NCBI GenBank assembly: GCA_900543515.1
Contig: UQRW01000009.1
Location: 1 to 45,395, forward strand
Source: an uncultured Collinsella sp.
GTDB lineage: Bacteria > Actinomycetota > Coriobacteriia > Coriobacteriales > Coriobacteriaceae
Length of the DNA: 45,395 nt
Reading direction: 5' to 3'
Shown here: positions 16,334 to 23,090 of the stretch, piece after piece
How the letters are laid out: each line of letters opens with the position of its first letter
Numbering within the stretch: position 1 is the stretch's first letter
Made by a program: the position numbers and the translations under genes
The notes under the pieces: generated by a model
What the model saw: only the letters and a program-made list of their open reading frames with translations
Database searches by the model: none
What the model was told of the DNA's origin: nothing

Positions 16334-17860
16334 ATGGAATCGACTGATGTACTGGTAATTGGATCTGGCATTGCGGGCCTTTGCGCCGCCATCGAAGCGG
16401 CACGCACGGGTGCAACCGTCACTGTGGCAAGCGACGGCAAGACTATGAGTGGATCGAGCTTCTTCCCGGGTACCTGGGGCCTCGGCCTCATCGGTCCCGT
16501 CGACGAAGACGACGAGCAGGACCTCATCGACACCATCCTGGCCGTCGGCGGCGGCGTTGCCGACCCCGAACTCGTCCAAACGTTCGTCCACGGCATTCCC
16601 CAAGCGATTGACTGGCTCGAGCAAGACCTGGGCGTTGAGCTCCAGCGTCCGCAAAGCGCCAAGAGTGCTCAACAAAAGCAATTTATCCCCTGCTTTGACC
16701 ACAAGACGCGCATGTGGCGCGGCCTCACCCGCAAGCCCCTTGAGGACGCTCTGACAACCTGGATCGAGTCGCTCGGCATTCGCCTGCTCCCCCGCCATGA
16801 GCTTATCGATCTTGTTGAGGACACGAACGGCAGAATAACCGGAACCGTACTTTACGACCTTACCGAAAATCGAATCGTGCCCTTTGCTGCCAAGGCCACG
16901 GTCATCGCAGCCGGTGGCACAGGCGGCCTGTTCGAGCGCAGCCTTACGTCGGCTGATGTGCTCAGCTCCTCGCAGGCCATCGCACTGGCGCACGGCGCAA
17001 CACTTACTAATATAGAGTTCATGCAGATGATGCCCGGCTTCATCGAGCCCAGGCGTAACTTGGTCTTCAACGAGAAAACCTGGCGCTACGTGCATGTAGA
17101 CCAGCCGGTAGATATTGCCGACGACAAGCTGGACGACCTGCTCGAGCAGCGCTCTGGATATGGTCCCTTCACGTCACGCTTGGCCTCCCGCGCTATCGAT
17201 CTCGTCATCGATCAGGCAGGTGCCGAAGGCCTGGCACTCCACTACGACTTCCCCCGCGAGGATGTCCCAGAGTTTGTGCAGACCTTTGCCACCTGGCTGC
17301 AAGACGAGCACGGCATCAACCCGACTGACGAGATGCGCGTTGCGATGTATGCCCACGCTGCCAACGGCGGCATCAAGATCGATAAGACCGCGCACACGGG
17401 CGTTGAGGGCCTCTACGCTTGCGGCGAGGCGACAGGCGGCATGCACGGCGCCGACCGTATTGGTGGCTTGTCAAGCGCCAACGGCATCGTATTCGGACGC
17501 ATCGCTGGCGCATCGGCAGCCCTTGCAGCACAGAAAGAGCCTGAGACGGCCCTGAAGGCGGATATCGCCCTCCCCCAGCATGGCATAGCTACAGCAAACG
17601 CTGAGCACCTGACCCGCAGCCTCAAACACACGATGAGCACCTATTGCATGATCAACCGCACCGAGACGGGCCTATCCGAGGCACTACACGAGCTTGAGGG
17701 CTTGAAGACAGAGGCAACGACCTTGAGCACACAGAAAGCCCAGGACAGCGAAGTCGCAGCCCTCGCCCGCCTGCAATCGCAGATTCAACTAGCACAGGAA
17801 ATGGTCAAAGCCATGCGTAAGCGAACCGAAAGTCTCGGATCGCACTATCGAGCAGACTAA
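16334..17860 (+). CDS. FAD-dependent oxidoreductase of the fumarate reductase / L-aspartate oxidase superfamily
   Basis: 508 residues. It starts with the FAD dinucleotide fold VLVIGSGIAGLCAAIEAA. VIAAGGTGGLFERSLTSADV is the second FAD region, EFMQMMPGFI the substrate-domain strand, and GVEGLYACGEATGGMHGADR then GGLSSANGIVFGRIAG the C-terminal FAD site, all as in NadB and SdhA/FrdA. The usual NadB sequence NSLLE is SSANG here, so L-aspartate oxidase (NadB) is possible but not proven; no nadA or nadC is adjacent. ATG 16334 has AGAAAGGAG upstream. The C-terminal 100 residues are helical, as in NadB-type proteins. It acts in the cytoplasm; the electron acceptor is unknown. Confidence 0.75.
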   Translation: MESTDVLVIGSGIAGLCAAIEAARTGATVTVASDGKTMSGSSFFPGTWGLGLIGPVDEDDEQDLIDTILAVGGGVADPELVQTFVHGIPQAIDWLEQDLGVELQRPQSAKSAQQKQFIPCFDHKTRMWRGLTRKPLEDALTTWIESLGIRLLPRHELIDLVEDTNGRITGTVLYDLTENRIVPFAAKATVIAAGGTGGLFERSLTSADVLSSSQAIALAHGATLTNIEFMQMMPGFIEPRRNLVFNEKTWRYVHVDQPVDIADDKLDDLLEQRSGYGPFTSRLASRAIDLVIDQAGAEGLALHYDFPREDVPEFVQTFATWLQDEHGINPTDEMRVAMYAHAANGGIKIDKTAHTGVEGLYACGEATGGMHGADRIGGLSSANGIVFGRIAGASAALAAQKEPETALKADIALPQHGIATANAEHLTRSLKHTMSTYCMINRTETGLSEALHELEGLKTEATTLSTQKAQDSEVAALARLQSQIQLAQEMVKAMRKRTESLGSHYRAD

Positions 17861-18210
17861 ATCGATTCTCACTTTGAGTTTGATCACAACTTCTCAACAT
17901 GCATCGAGCCCCGTGAGCATAATTCTCATAAGGAGAGCACGTTTATGGGGCTTTAGCCGTGTTTCCCTAAGGGAATCACGGTGCAGATTACTCAGCTCCG
18001 CGCCCTTTCGGGTTCGACCCCATGCGTGGTCAACAAAAAACGACCAGCCTGAGCCAGTCACTTTAACAATCTTTGGGTGGGCCGTCAGGGGGTCAGCCTG
18101 CTGCGCAGGCGGTCGCTGCGGCGCCAAGGCGCCTTGCGCGCTGCGTTGGCAAATGCTTACGCATTTCCTCAGCTCCGCGCCCCGACGGGTTCGACCCCAT
18201 GCGAGGTCAA
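17861..18210. other. Intergenic region of about 350 bp with tRNA-derived repeat
   Basis: Apart from the repeat described separately, 17861-17990 holds no gene; the apparent frames across it are Ser/Arg-rich shadows. Confidence 0.5.
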
Positions 18211-18272
18211 CAAAAAAGCGACCAGCCTAAGCCAGTCGCTTTAACATGCTTTGGGTGGGCCGTCAGGGGGTC
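17991..18272. repeat. Direct repeat of about 104 bp including the 3' part of tRNA-Lys
   Basis: Segment 17991-18094 is repeated at 18168-18272 with a few changes: CTCAGCTCCGCGCCC, the GTTCGACCCCATGCG block, the CAACAAAAAA hairpin region, and the tRNA-Lys 3' end GGGTGGGCCGTCAGGGGGTC. Only the second copy continues into a complete tRNA. The first is a tRNA tail fragment, and its terminator hairpin has decayed (CGAC/GTCAC). The 73-nt spacer is GC-rich with short hairpins. Confidence 0.8.
18211..18242 (-). terminator. Intrinsic terminator of the tRNA-His/tRNA-Lys transcript
   Basis: On the minus strand AAAGCGAC (18242-18235) pairs with GTCGCTTT (18222-18215), followed by TTTTTTG, 14 nt beyond the tRNA-Lys 3' end. 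Confidence 0.8.
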
Positions 18273-18328
18273 GAACCCTGGACCTTGGGATTAAGAGTCC
18301 CCTGCTCTACCAACTGAGCTAACGACCC
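18256..18328 (-). tRNA. tRNA-Lys (CUU)
   Basis: Full cloverleaf of 73 nt on the minus strand. The acceptor GGGTCGT pairs with ACGGCCC. The D-arm contains AGCTCAGTTGGTAGAGC, the anticodon loop is CTCTTAA (anticodon CTT) and the T-arm is CAGGGTTCGACCCCCTG. The discriminator is A. The genome then reads CCC, so CCA must be added after transcription. Confidence 0.95.
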
Positions 18329-18350
18329 GATATCAACACGAAGCAAGAAC

Positions 18351-18428
18351 TGGGGTGGGTAAAGGGACTCGAACCCTCGACCTACGGGACCACAACCCGT
18401 CGCTCTAGCCAACTGAGCTACACCCACC
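18351..18428 (-). tRNA. tRNA-His (GUG)
   Basis: Cloverleaf on the minus strand with acceptor GTGGGTG paired to TACCCAC and anticodon loop TTGTGGT (anticodon GTG). The histidine-specific G at -1 (18428) faces C73 (18354). CCA is encoded (18353-18351). It lies 22 nt upstream of tRNA-Lys and is probably cotranscribed with it. Confidence 0.95.
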
Positions 18429-18593
18429 GTGTCCTGTGCGCTTCGCGCTCGACTATTATTGCAAGGAACGCCACGCGATGCAAGCCCCAATTTTCAAGAA
18501 TTTTGAAAAGAGTTTTTCGAGACCATTTCGAGCAAATCCCACCGGTTTCATAGGAGTAAACTTGCCCCACTGCAAATGCTCGAAAGGACCGGC

Positions 18594-19775
18594 ATGAAAG
18601 AACTCTCCAACCGCACGGCAACGTTTACCGATTCCGTCATCCGCCGTATGACGCGCATCTCCAACAAGTATGGCGCCGTCAACCTGTCGCAGGGCTTCCC
18701 TGACTTCGATCCCCCGGCGCAGCTGCTCGATAGCCTCAGCACCATCGCCACCGACCCCAAGCCGCTTTACCACCAGTACTCCATCACCTGGGGCTCCCAG
18801 GCCATGCGTGAGGCGCTTGCCGCCAAGCAGGAGCATTTTATGGGCATGCCGGTGAACCCCAACGAGAATATCGTAGTCACCTGCGGCTCCACCGAGGCCA
18901 TGATGGCCGCCATGATAACGGTCACCAACCCCGGCGACAAGGTCGTCATCTTCTCGCCGTTCTACGAGAACTACGGCGCTGACACCATTCTCTCGGGAGC
19001 CGAGCCCATCTATGTGCCGCTCAACCCGCCCACGTTCGACTTCGATCGCGAGGTCCTCGAGGCGGCCTTCCGCGACAACGACCCCAAGGCCATCGTCCTG
19101 TGCAACCCATCCAACCCCTGCGGCAAGGTCTTTACGCGCGAGGAGCTCACTTTTATCGCCGACCTCTGCAAAAAGTACGACGCCTACTGCATTACCGACG
19201 AGGTATACGAGCACATCGTCTACGCGCCCCACGAGCACGTCTATATGGCCACGCTGCCCGGCATGTTTGAGCGCACCATCAGCTGCAGCTCGCTGTCTAA
19301 GACGTACTCCATCACCGGCTGGCGTCTTGGCTACACCATTGCCCCGGCCCAGATCACCGAGCGCATCAAGAAGGTCCACGACTTCCTCACCGTGGGTGCC
19401 GCCGCTCCCCTGCAGGAAGCCGTCGTCACCGCCCTCAATTTCGACGGCAGCTATTACGATGAGGTCCTTGACCTCTATACCGCCAAACGCGACCTGTTCT
19501 GCCAAGGGCTCGATAGTATCGGACTTAAGCACAACGTACCGCAGGGCGCCTACTACGTGATGATGGATATCTCTGAGTTTGGCTACGACAGCGACCTCGA
19601 GTTCTGCGAGGACCTGGCCTCAAAGGTGGGCGTGGGCGCCGTGCCCGGCTCGAGCTTCTTCCGCGAGCCCGTCAACCATCTGATTCGTTTCCACTTTGCC
19701 AAGCGAGACGAGACGCTTAACGCGGCGCTGGAGAACCTCAAGTCGCTACGTGATAAAATCAAGCCGCGCGGGTAA
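18594..19775 (+). CDS. Class I/II PLP-dependent aminotransferase
   Basis: 393 residues, a fold-type I aminotransferase of the aspartate/kynurenine/glutamine-transaminase group (MtnE and kynurenine aminotransferase are similar). Visible marks are NLSQGFPDFDPP at the substrate loop, VTCGSTEAMMAAM near the PLP phosphate, CNPSNPCGKVF with the PLP-facing Asn, DEVYEHIVY with the Asp that binds the pyridine nitrogen, and the Schiff-base Lys in SLSKTYSITGWRLGY. ATG 18594 was chosen for GAAAGGA upstream; ATG 18576 would overlap that site. The amino acid acted on cannot be fixed from sequence. Monocistronic, ending in a strong terminator. Confidence 0.88.
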   Translation: MKELSNRTATFTDSVIRRMTRISNKYGAVNLSQGFPDFDPPAQLLDSLSTIATDPKPLYHQYSITWGSQAMREALAAKQEHFMGMPVNPNENIVVTCGSTEAMMAAMITVTNPGDKVVIFSPFYENYGADTILSGAEPIYVPLNPPTFDFDREVLEAAFRDNDPKAIVLCNPSNPCGKVFTREELTFIADLCKKYDAYCITDEVYEHIVYAPHEHVYMATLPGMFERTISCSSLSKTYSITGWRLGYTIAPAQITERIKKVHDFLTVGAAAPLQEAVVTALNFDGSYYDEVLDLYTAKRDLFCQGLDSIGLKHNVPQGAYYVMMDISEFGYDSDLEFCEDLASKVGVGAVPGSSFFREPVNHLIRFHFAKRDETLNAALENLKSLRDKIKPRG

Positions 19776-19801
19776 GGACGGCCCGGCAACTAAAGCAACC
19801 A

Positions 19802-19843
19802 AAGAAGCCTCGCACCGCCCGCCGCGTTGCGAGGCTTCTTTCT
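19802..19843. terminator. Intrinsic terminator after the aminotransferase
   Basis: AAGAAGCCTCGCA pairs perfectly with TGCGAGGCTTCTT around a 13-nt loop, with T residues on the plus side. Confidence 0.9.
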
Positions 19844-19916
19844 ATAGCGCTTTCTTAAATGATTTAGAGCTCTATACTTTAGTCACGGAGCAACTCGTCC
19901 CAGAGAGAGGAATACT

Positions 19917-20807
19917 ATGGCAGAGCAGCAGCTTATCGGAGCGCTCGAGGCCGGTGGCACCAAGATGGTCTGCGCCACGGGCTATGCGGACGGTACGGTC
20001 CTAGAGCGCGAGCAGATCGCGACCACGACCCCGCAGGAGACCGTTGAGGCCGTCAACGCATGGTTTGCCGACAAGGGCATCGCCGCGCTGGGCATCGGCG
20101 CCTTTGGCCCCACCGCAGTCAACCCCGCGTCGCCCCAATACGGCAAGATCCTGGAGACGCCCAAAACGGCATGGCGCTACTTTGACCTGCTGGGCACCAT
20201 CCAAAACAAGCTCAATATTCCCTGTGGCTACGATACCGACGTCAACGTCGCCTGCCTGGGCGAGGTCACCTTTGGTTGCGCCCAGGGCCTCACTGACGTT
20301 GTCTACCTGACCATCGGCACCGGCGTGGGCGCCGGCGTGCTCTCGGGCGGCCAGCTCGTGCACGGCATGATGCATCCCGAGGCTGGCCACATCCTGGTCA
20401 CGCGCGACCCGCGCGACACCATTGGCGAGCACAGCGCCTGCCCCTTCCACGACAACTGTCTCGAGGGCCTCATCGCCGGCCCCGGCGTTAAAAAGCGCTG
20501 GGATGGCAAGAGCGCCGGAGACATGGCCGATGACCCGGAGGCCATGGACCTGCTCGCCGGCTATCTGGCACAGGCGCTCATGACCTACACGCTGTGCTAC
20601 GCGCCGCAAAAGATCATCATCGGCGGAGGCGTGGCCGACCACACCCCCATCGTGCCGCTCGCACGCAAAAAGTGCGCTGAGATGCTCAACGGCTATATCG
20701 TCACGCCCGAGGTCAACGACATCGATAGCTACATCGTCAACAACAGCCTCGAGGGCAAGCAGGGCATCATGGGTTGCCTGGCCCTGGGCGCACAGGCGCT
20801 TCAGTAG
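19917..20807 (+). CDS. ROK-family sugar kinase, fructokinase-like
   Basis: 296 residues. GALEAGGTKMVCA is the N-terminal phosphate-binding loop, TIGTGVGAGVLSGGQLVHG the second phosphate region, and HPEAGHILV...CPFHDNCLEG the ROK metal-site region in its fructokinase form (CPFHxxCLEG rather than CxCGxxGCxE). IIIGGGV is the adenosine segment. It probably phosphorylates fructose or a related hexose at position 6 with ATP. GAGAGAGG precedes ATG 19917. The gene stands alone, with no transporter next to it, so the natural sugar is uncertain. A bidirectional terminator separates it from the vanZ-like gene. Confidence 0.87.
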   Translation: MAEQQLIGALEAGGTKMVCATGYADGTVLEREQIATTTPQETVEAVNAWFADKGIAALGIGAFGPTAVNPASPQYGKILETPKTAWRYFDLLGTIQNKLNIPCGYDTDVNVACLGEVTFGCAQGLTDVVYLTIGTGVGAGVLSGGQLVHGMMHPEAGHILVTRDPRDTIGEHSACPFHDNCLEGLIAGPGVKKRWDGKSAGDMADDPEAMDLLAGYLAQALMTYTLCYAPQKIIIGGGVADHTPIVPLARKKCAEMLNGYIVTPEVNDIDSYIVNNSLEGKQGIMGCLALGAQALQ

Positions 20808-20886
20808 CAGACGCACCCACAGGGCGTGGCGCGCCCGGCAAATCCGACCTACGGAACGACGCCACCACGACTCATATAAGCCCTCA

Positions 20887-20936
20887 AATAAAAAAGGCCG
20901 CCTAGGACCAAACAATACGTCCTAGGTGGCTTTTTT
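20887..20936. terminator. Bidirectional terminator between the ROK kinase and vanZ-like genes
   Basis: GCCGCCTAGGAC and GTCCTAGGTGGC form a 12-bp stem (one GU-type position) flanked by an A-run on the left and TTTTTT on the right, so it can stop both convergent transcripts. Confidence 0.88.
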
Positions 20937-21371
20937 GGCGCACATCAGCGACCGTAAGAGATATCGGAGCACAACGCCCGTTGCCGCTCCACAGCAGTCG
21001 ATCATCACATCGGTGATCATGCCGGCGCGTCCCGGCACAAAGAGCTGAATCGTCTCGTCGATCGAAGGAATCAGCAGCAGGAACACCGCCGTGGGCAGCA
21101 GCACGTCAAAGGTGCGCCGGCCCTCAAAATCAAAGGCGTGCGTTGCCAGGATGCCGAGCACCATATACTCGGTAAAATGCGCGCACTTGCGAACAACAAA
21201 GTTGGTCACCCATTCATATGGAAGTCCCACGCCGTGCAGGAAACCGCGGATAGCTTCCATGACCGTTAGGCTCAGCGAGCCCGATCCCGAGCCGGGAACC
21301 AGCGAATTGCCCCAGATCAAGAGCGCCATCAGGCAGGTCGCGACCGCCCATTTTCGATTGATCTTAACCAT
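20922..21371 (-). CDS. VanZ-like family membrane protein
   Basis: 149 residues with about four hydrophobic segments. The VanZ signature blocks are present: VVRKCAHFTEYMVLGILA (conserved Lys, His and Glu) and SIDETIQLFVPGRAGMITDV, then DCCGAATGVVLRYL. VanZ in enterococci gives teicoplanin resistance, but most members are housekeeping membrane proteins without a proven role. It starts 7 nt after the stop of the upstream unknown gene, with GGAGG about 12 nt ahead, so the two are probably cotranscribed. Its last codons run into the shared terminator. Confidence 0.85.
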   Translation of the reverse strand: MVKINRKWAVATCLMALLIWGNSLVPGSGSGSLSLTVMEAIRGFLHGVGLPYEWVTNFVVRKCAHFTEYMVLGILATHAFDFEGRRTFDVLLPTAVFLLLIPSIDETIQLFVPGRAGMITDVMIDCCGAATGVVLRYLLRSLMCAKKAT

Positions 21372-21378
21372 GCAGAAG

Positions 21379-22779
21379 TTATGCCTCCGCGCGGAGCGGC
21401 GCGAAACTGGCGGTACCGCCCTCGATAACGCTCAGATAGGCACGGCCCGTACGCTTGGCGGTTGAGGACTGCAGGCGCTCGATCTCTTCCTCGAGGATCT
21501 GATTGACGCGCTCGTGACGACGGTTTTCCATAATGCCGGCGGCAATAGCCTCGGCCCGCTCGATGCTCTCGCGCGAGATACGGGCAGTATCCTCGGGGAA
21601 CACAGCACTGTGACGGCGGACATAGGCGGGGGCAGCAGGCTGAGGGGCAGCGACGGGAGCGGGGGCTGCAACAGGAGCGGGCTCGTCAATCTCATCCAGA
21701 ATCGCGGTGGCGGCGGCCCACATGTCCTCGTGGCCCGAGTAATCGGCCATGGGAACATCAACCTCGAGCGAGGCGTCCGGAAGGTCGCCGGTGTCGATGC
21801 GATCTTGGGCATCAATCGATGCGGTGATGGCTGCAGGCTCATCGAGGTCATCGAGATCGATGTCCACGGCACCGGAGATGATAGGCATGCTGGCGAGGTT
21901 TGCATTGTACGGCGCAGCCTCAGCCGCCTGCTGCTGGGCAGGAGCGCCCCAAAGCGAGCTTTCGGCGGCACGGCGGGCGGCAACGGCCTCCTCGTCCGCA
22001 GTCATGGCTTCATCAACGTACGAATTGTCGGCAGAAGCGTTCGCGTCCGCCGAGGTAGCGCTGTAGGCGTTATTGGCTGCCGCGTTGGCGACGAGCGCCA
22101 CGAAAGCCGCCGTGCTGCCCGCAGGGGCGGCCTGGGAGCCAGACACGGCGCGTGCCGCGGCGGCGATGTCGTCGCGATTGAAGGAGCCGGTCTGCCCGCC
22201 GTTGGTGAGCTCGTCGATGGCGACTTGATAGACGTCGCGCGAGTGTGCAGGGTCGCAGCTCACCGGCGAATCGTCGTCGAGCATACTGTCGATCATGGAC
22301 CAAGCCTCGTCCTCGTCCATAGCATCTGCGGCTCGAGCGATGGTAGGGACACCATCATCGGCATGACGGCGCTGGAACGCACCAGTCAGGCCGGAAAGGA
22401 ATGCCGAGGTAGACTGCTCCGCCTGAGCCTGAGAAGCAGAAGCCGCAGCGTAAGGAGTCGCATCCTGCTGCTGAGCTGGAATCGAGGCGGTCTTGAACTC
22501 GCTTTGATGCTGATTGAGATTGGCGGCACCGCCCATGGCATCAGGCTGGAATAGACGCTCTTCACGCTGCGCACGGTACTCGGAAATACCCAGCGAGGCG
22601 GCATAGATACCCACGCCCGCCACCGCGCCCACGGCGAAGGGAACCGCACCCGCCACGACCGTCTCGTTCACAGACGAAAACGGCAGCGTCGCGGCATACA
22701 TAACCACGGGAGCGGCAAGGCCGATCCCGCACGAAAGTCCGGCAAGGACTGCTCGTTGTGTTGCATCAGAAGAAGCCAT
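21379..22779 (-). CDS. Unknown membrane-anchored Ala-rich protein
   Basis: 466 residues that I do not recognise. MASSDATQRAVLAGLSCGIG begins a first membrane helix, and VVAGAVPFAVGAVAGVGIYA is a second. The remaining 400 residues are soluble, Ala/Asp-rich and low in aromatic residues, with an acidic part (GAVDIDLDDLDEPAA), a Pro/Ala hinge (APVAAPAPVAAPQPAAPAY) and a helical end (RHERVNQILEEEIERLQ) that may form a coiled coil. The N-terminal hairpin anchor suggests a cytoplasmic or wall-facing scaffold. ATG 22779 has GGGGAG five nt upstream; the longer start at 22806 does not. It lies between rho and the vanZ-like gene on the same strand. Confidence 0.65.
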   Translation of the reverse strand: MASSDATQRAVLAGLSCGIGLAAPVVMYAATLPFSSVNETVVAGAVPFAVGAVAGVGIYAASLGISEYRAQREERLFQPDAMGGAANLNQHQSEFKTASIPAQQQDATPYAAASASQAQAEQSTSAFLSGLTGAFQRRHADDGVPTIARAADAMDEDEAWSMIDSMLDDDSPVSCDPAHSRDVYQVAIDELTNGGQTGSFNRDDIAAAARAVSGSQAAPAGSTAAFVALVANAAANNAYSATSADANASADNSYVDEAMTADEEAVAARRAAESSLWGAPAQQQAAEAAPYNANLASMPIISGAVDIDLDDLDEPAAITASIDAQDRIDTGDLPDASLEVDVPMADYSGHEDMWAAATAILDEIDEPAPVAAPAPVAAPQPAAPAYVRRHSAVFPEDTARISRESIERAEAIAAGIMENRRHERVNQILEEEIERLQSSTAKRTGRAYLSVIEGGTASFAPLRAEA

Positions 22780-23090
22780 GAGCTCTCCCCATCTTCCAGC
22801 ACCCAAATCGCATCATTCAGTTGGCTGCGCGAGAGAAGATGAAGCGGGGCTATGCCCCAAAGCAACGGTATATGGTTCGTTTCATCTGCGTTTTCCGTCG
22901 CGAAGCTTAAAAGCTATTATGCGAAACCGCCCTGTCGATTGCAAGCGACGATGTCGGATTGAAACGGGAAACCTGCTGCTTGCCAGTCTTATGGTCAAAA
23001 AAGCGCGGAGCGGCAATATAGAAAAGGGCCGAGGCTCAAAGCCCCGACCCTTTATTGCACTGATGACTATCGCTGCGCGTGGATGACAAC
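22780..23090. other. Intergenic region between rho and the unknown membrane gene
   Basis: About 310 bp containing the rho terminator at 23022-23054 and a short GGGGC-TAT-GCCCC hairpin near 22847. No gene is supportable. Confidence 0.5.
23022..23054 (-). terminator. Intrinsic terminator downstream of rho
   Basis: On the minus strand AAAGGG-CGGGGCT and AGCCTCGGCCCTTT form a stem with two wobble or mismatched positions, a TTG loop and TTTT after it. Confidence 0.8.
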
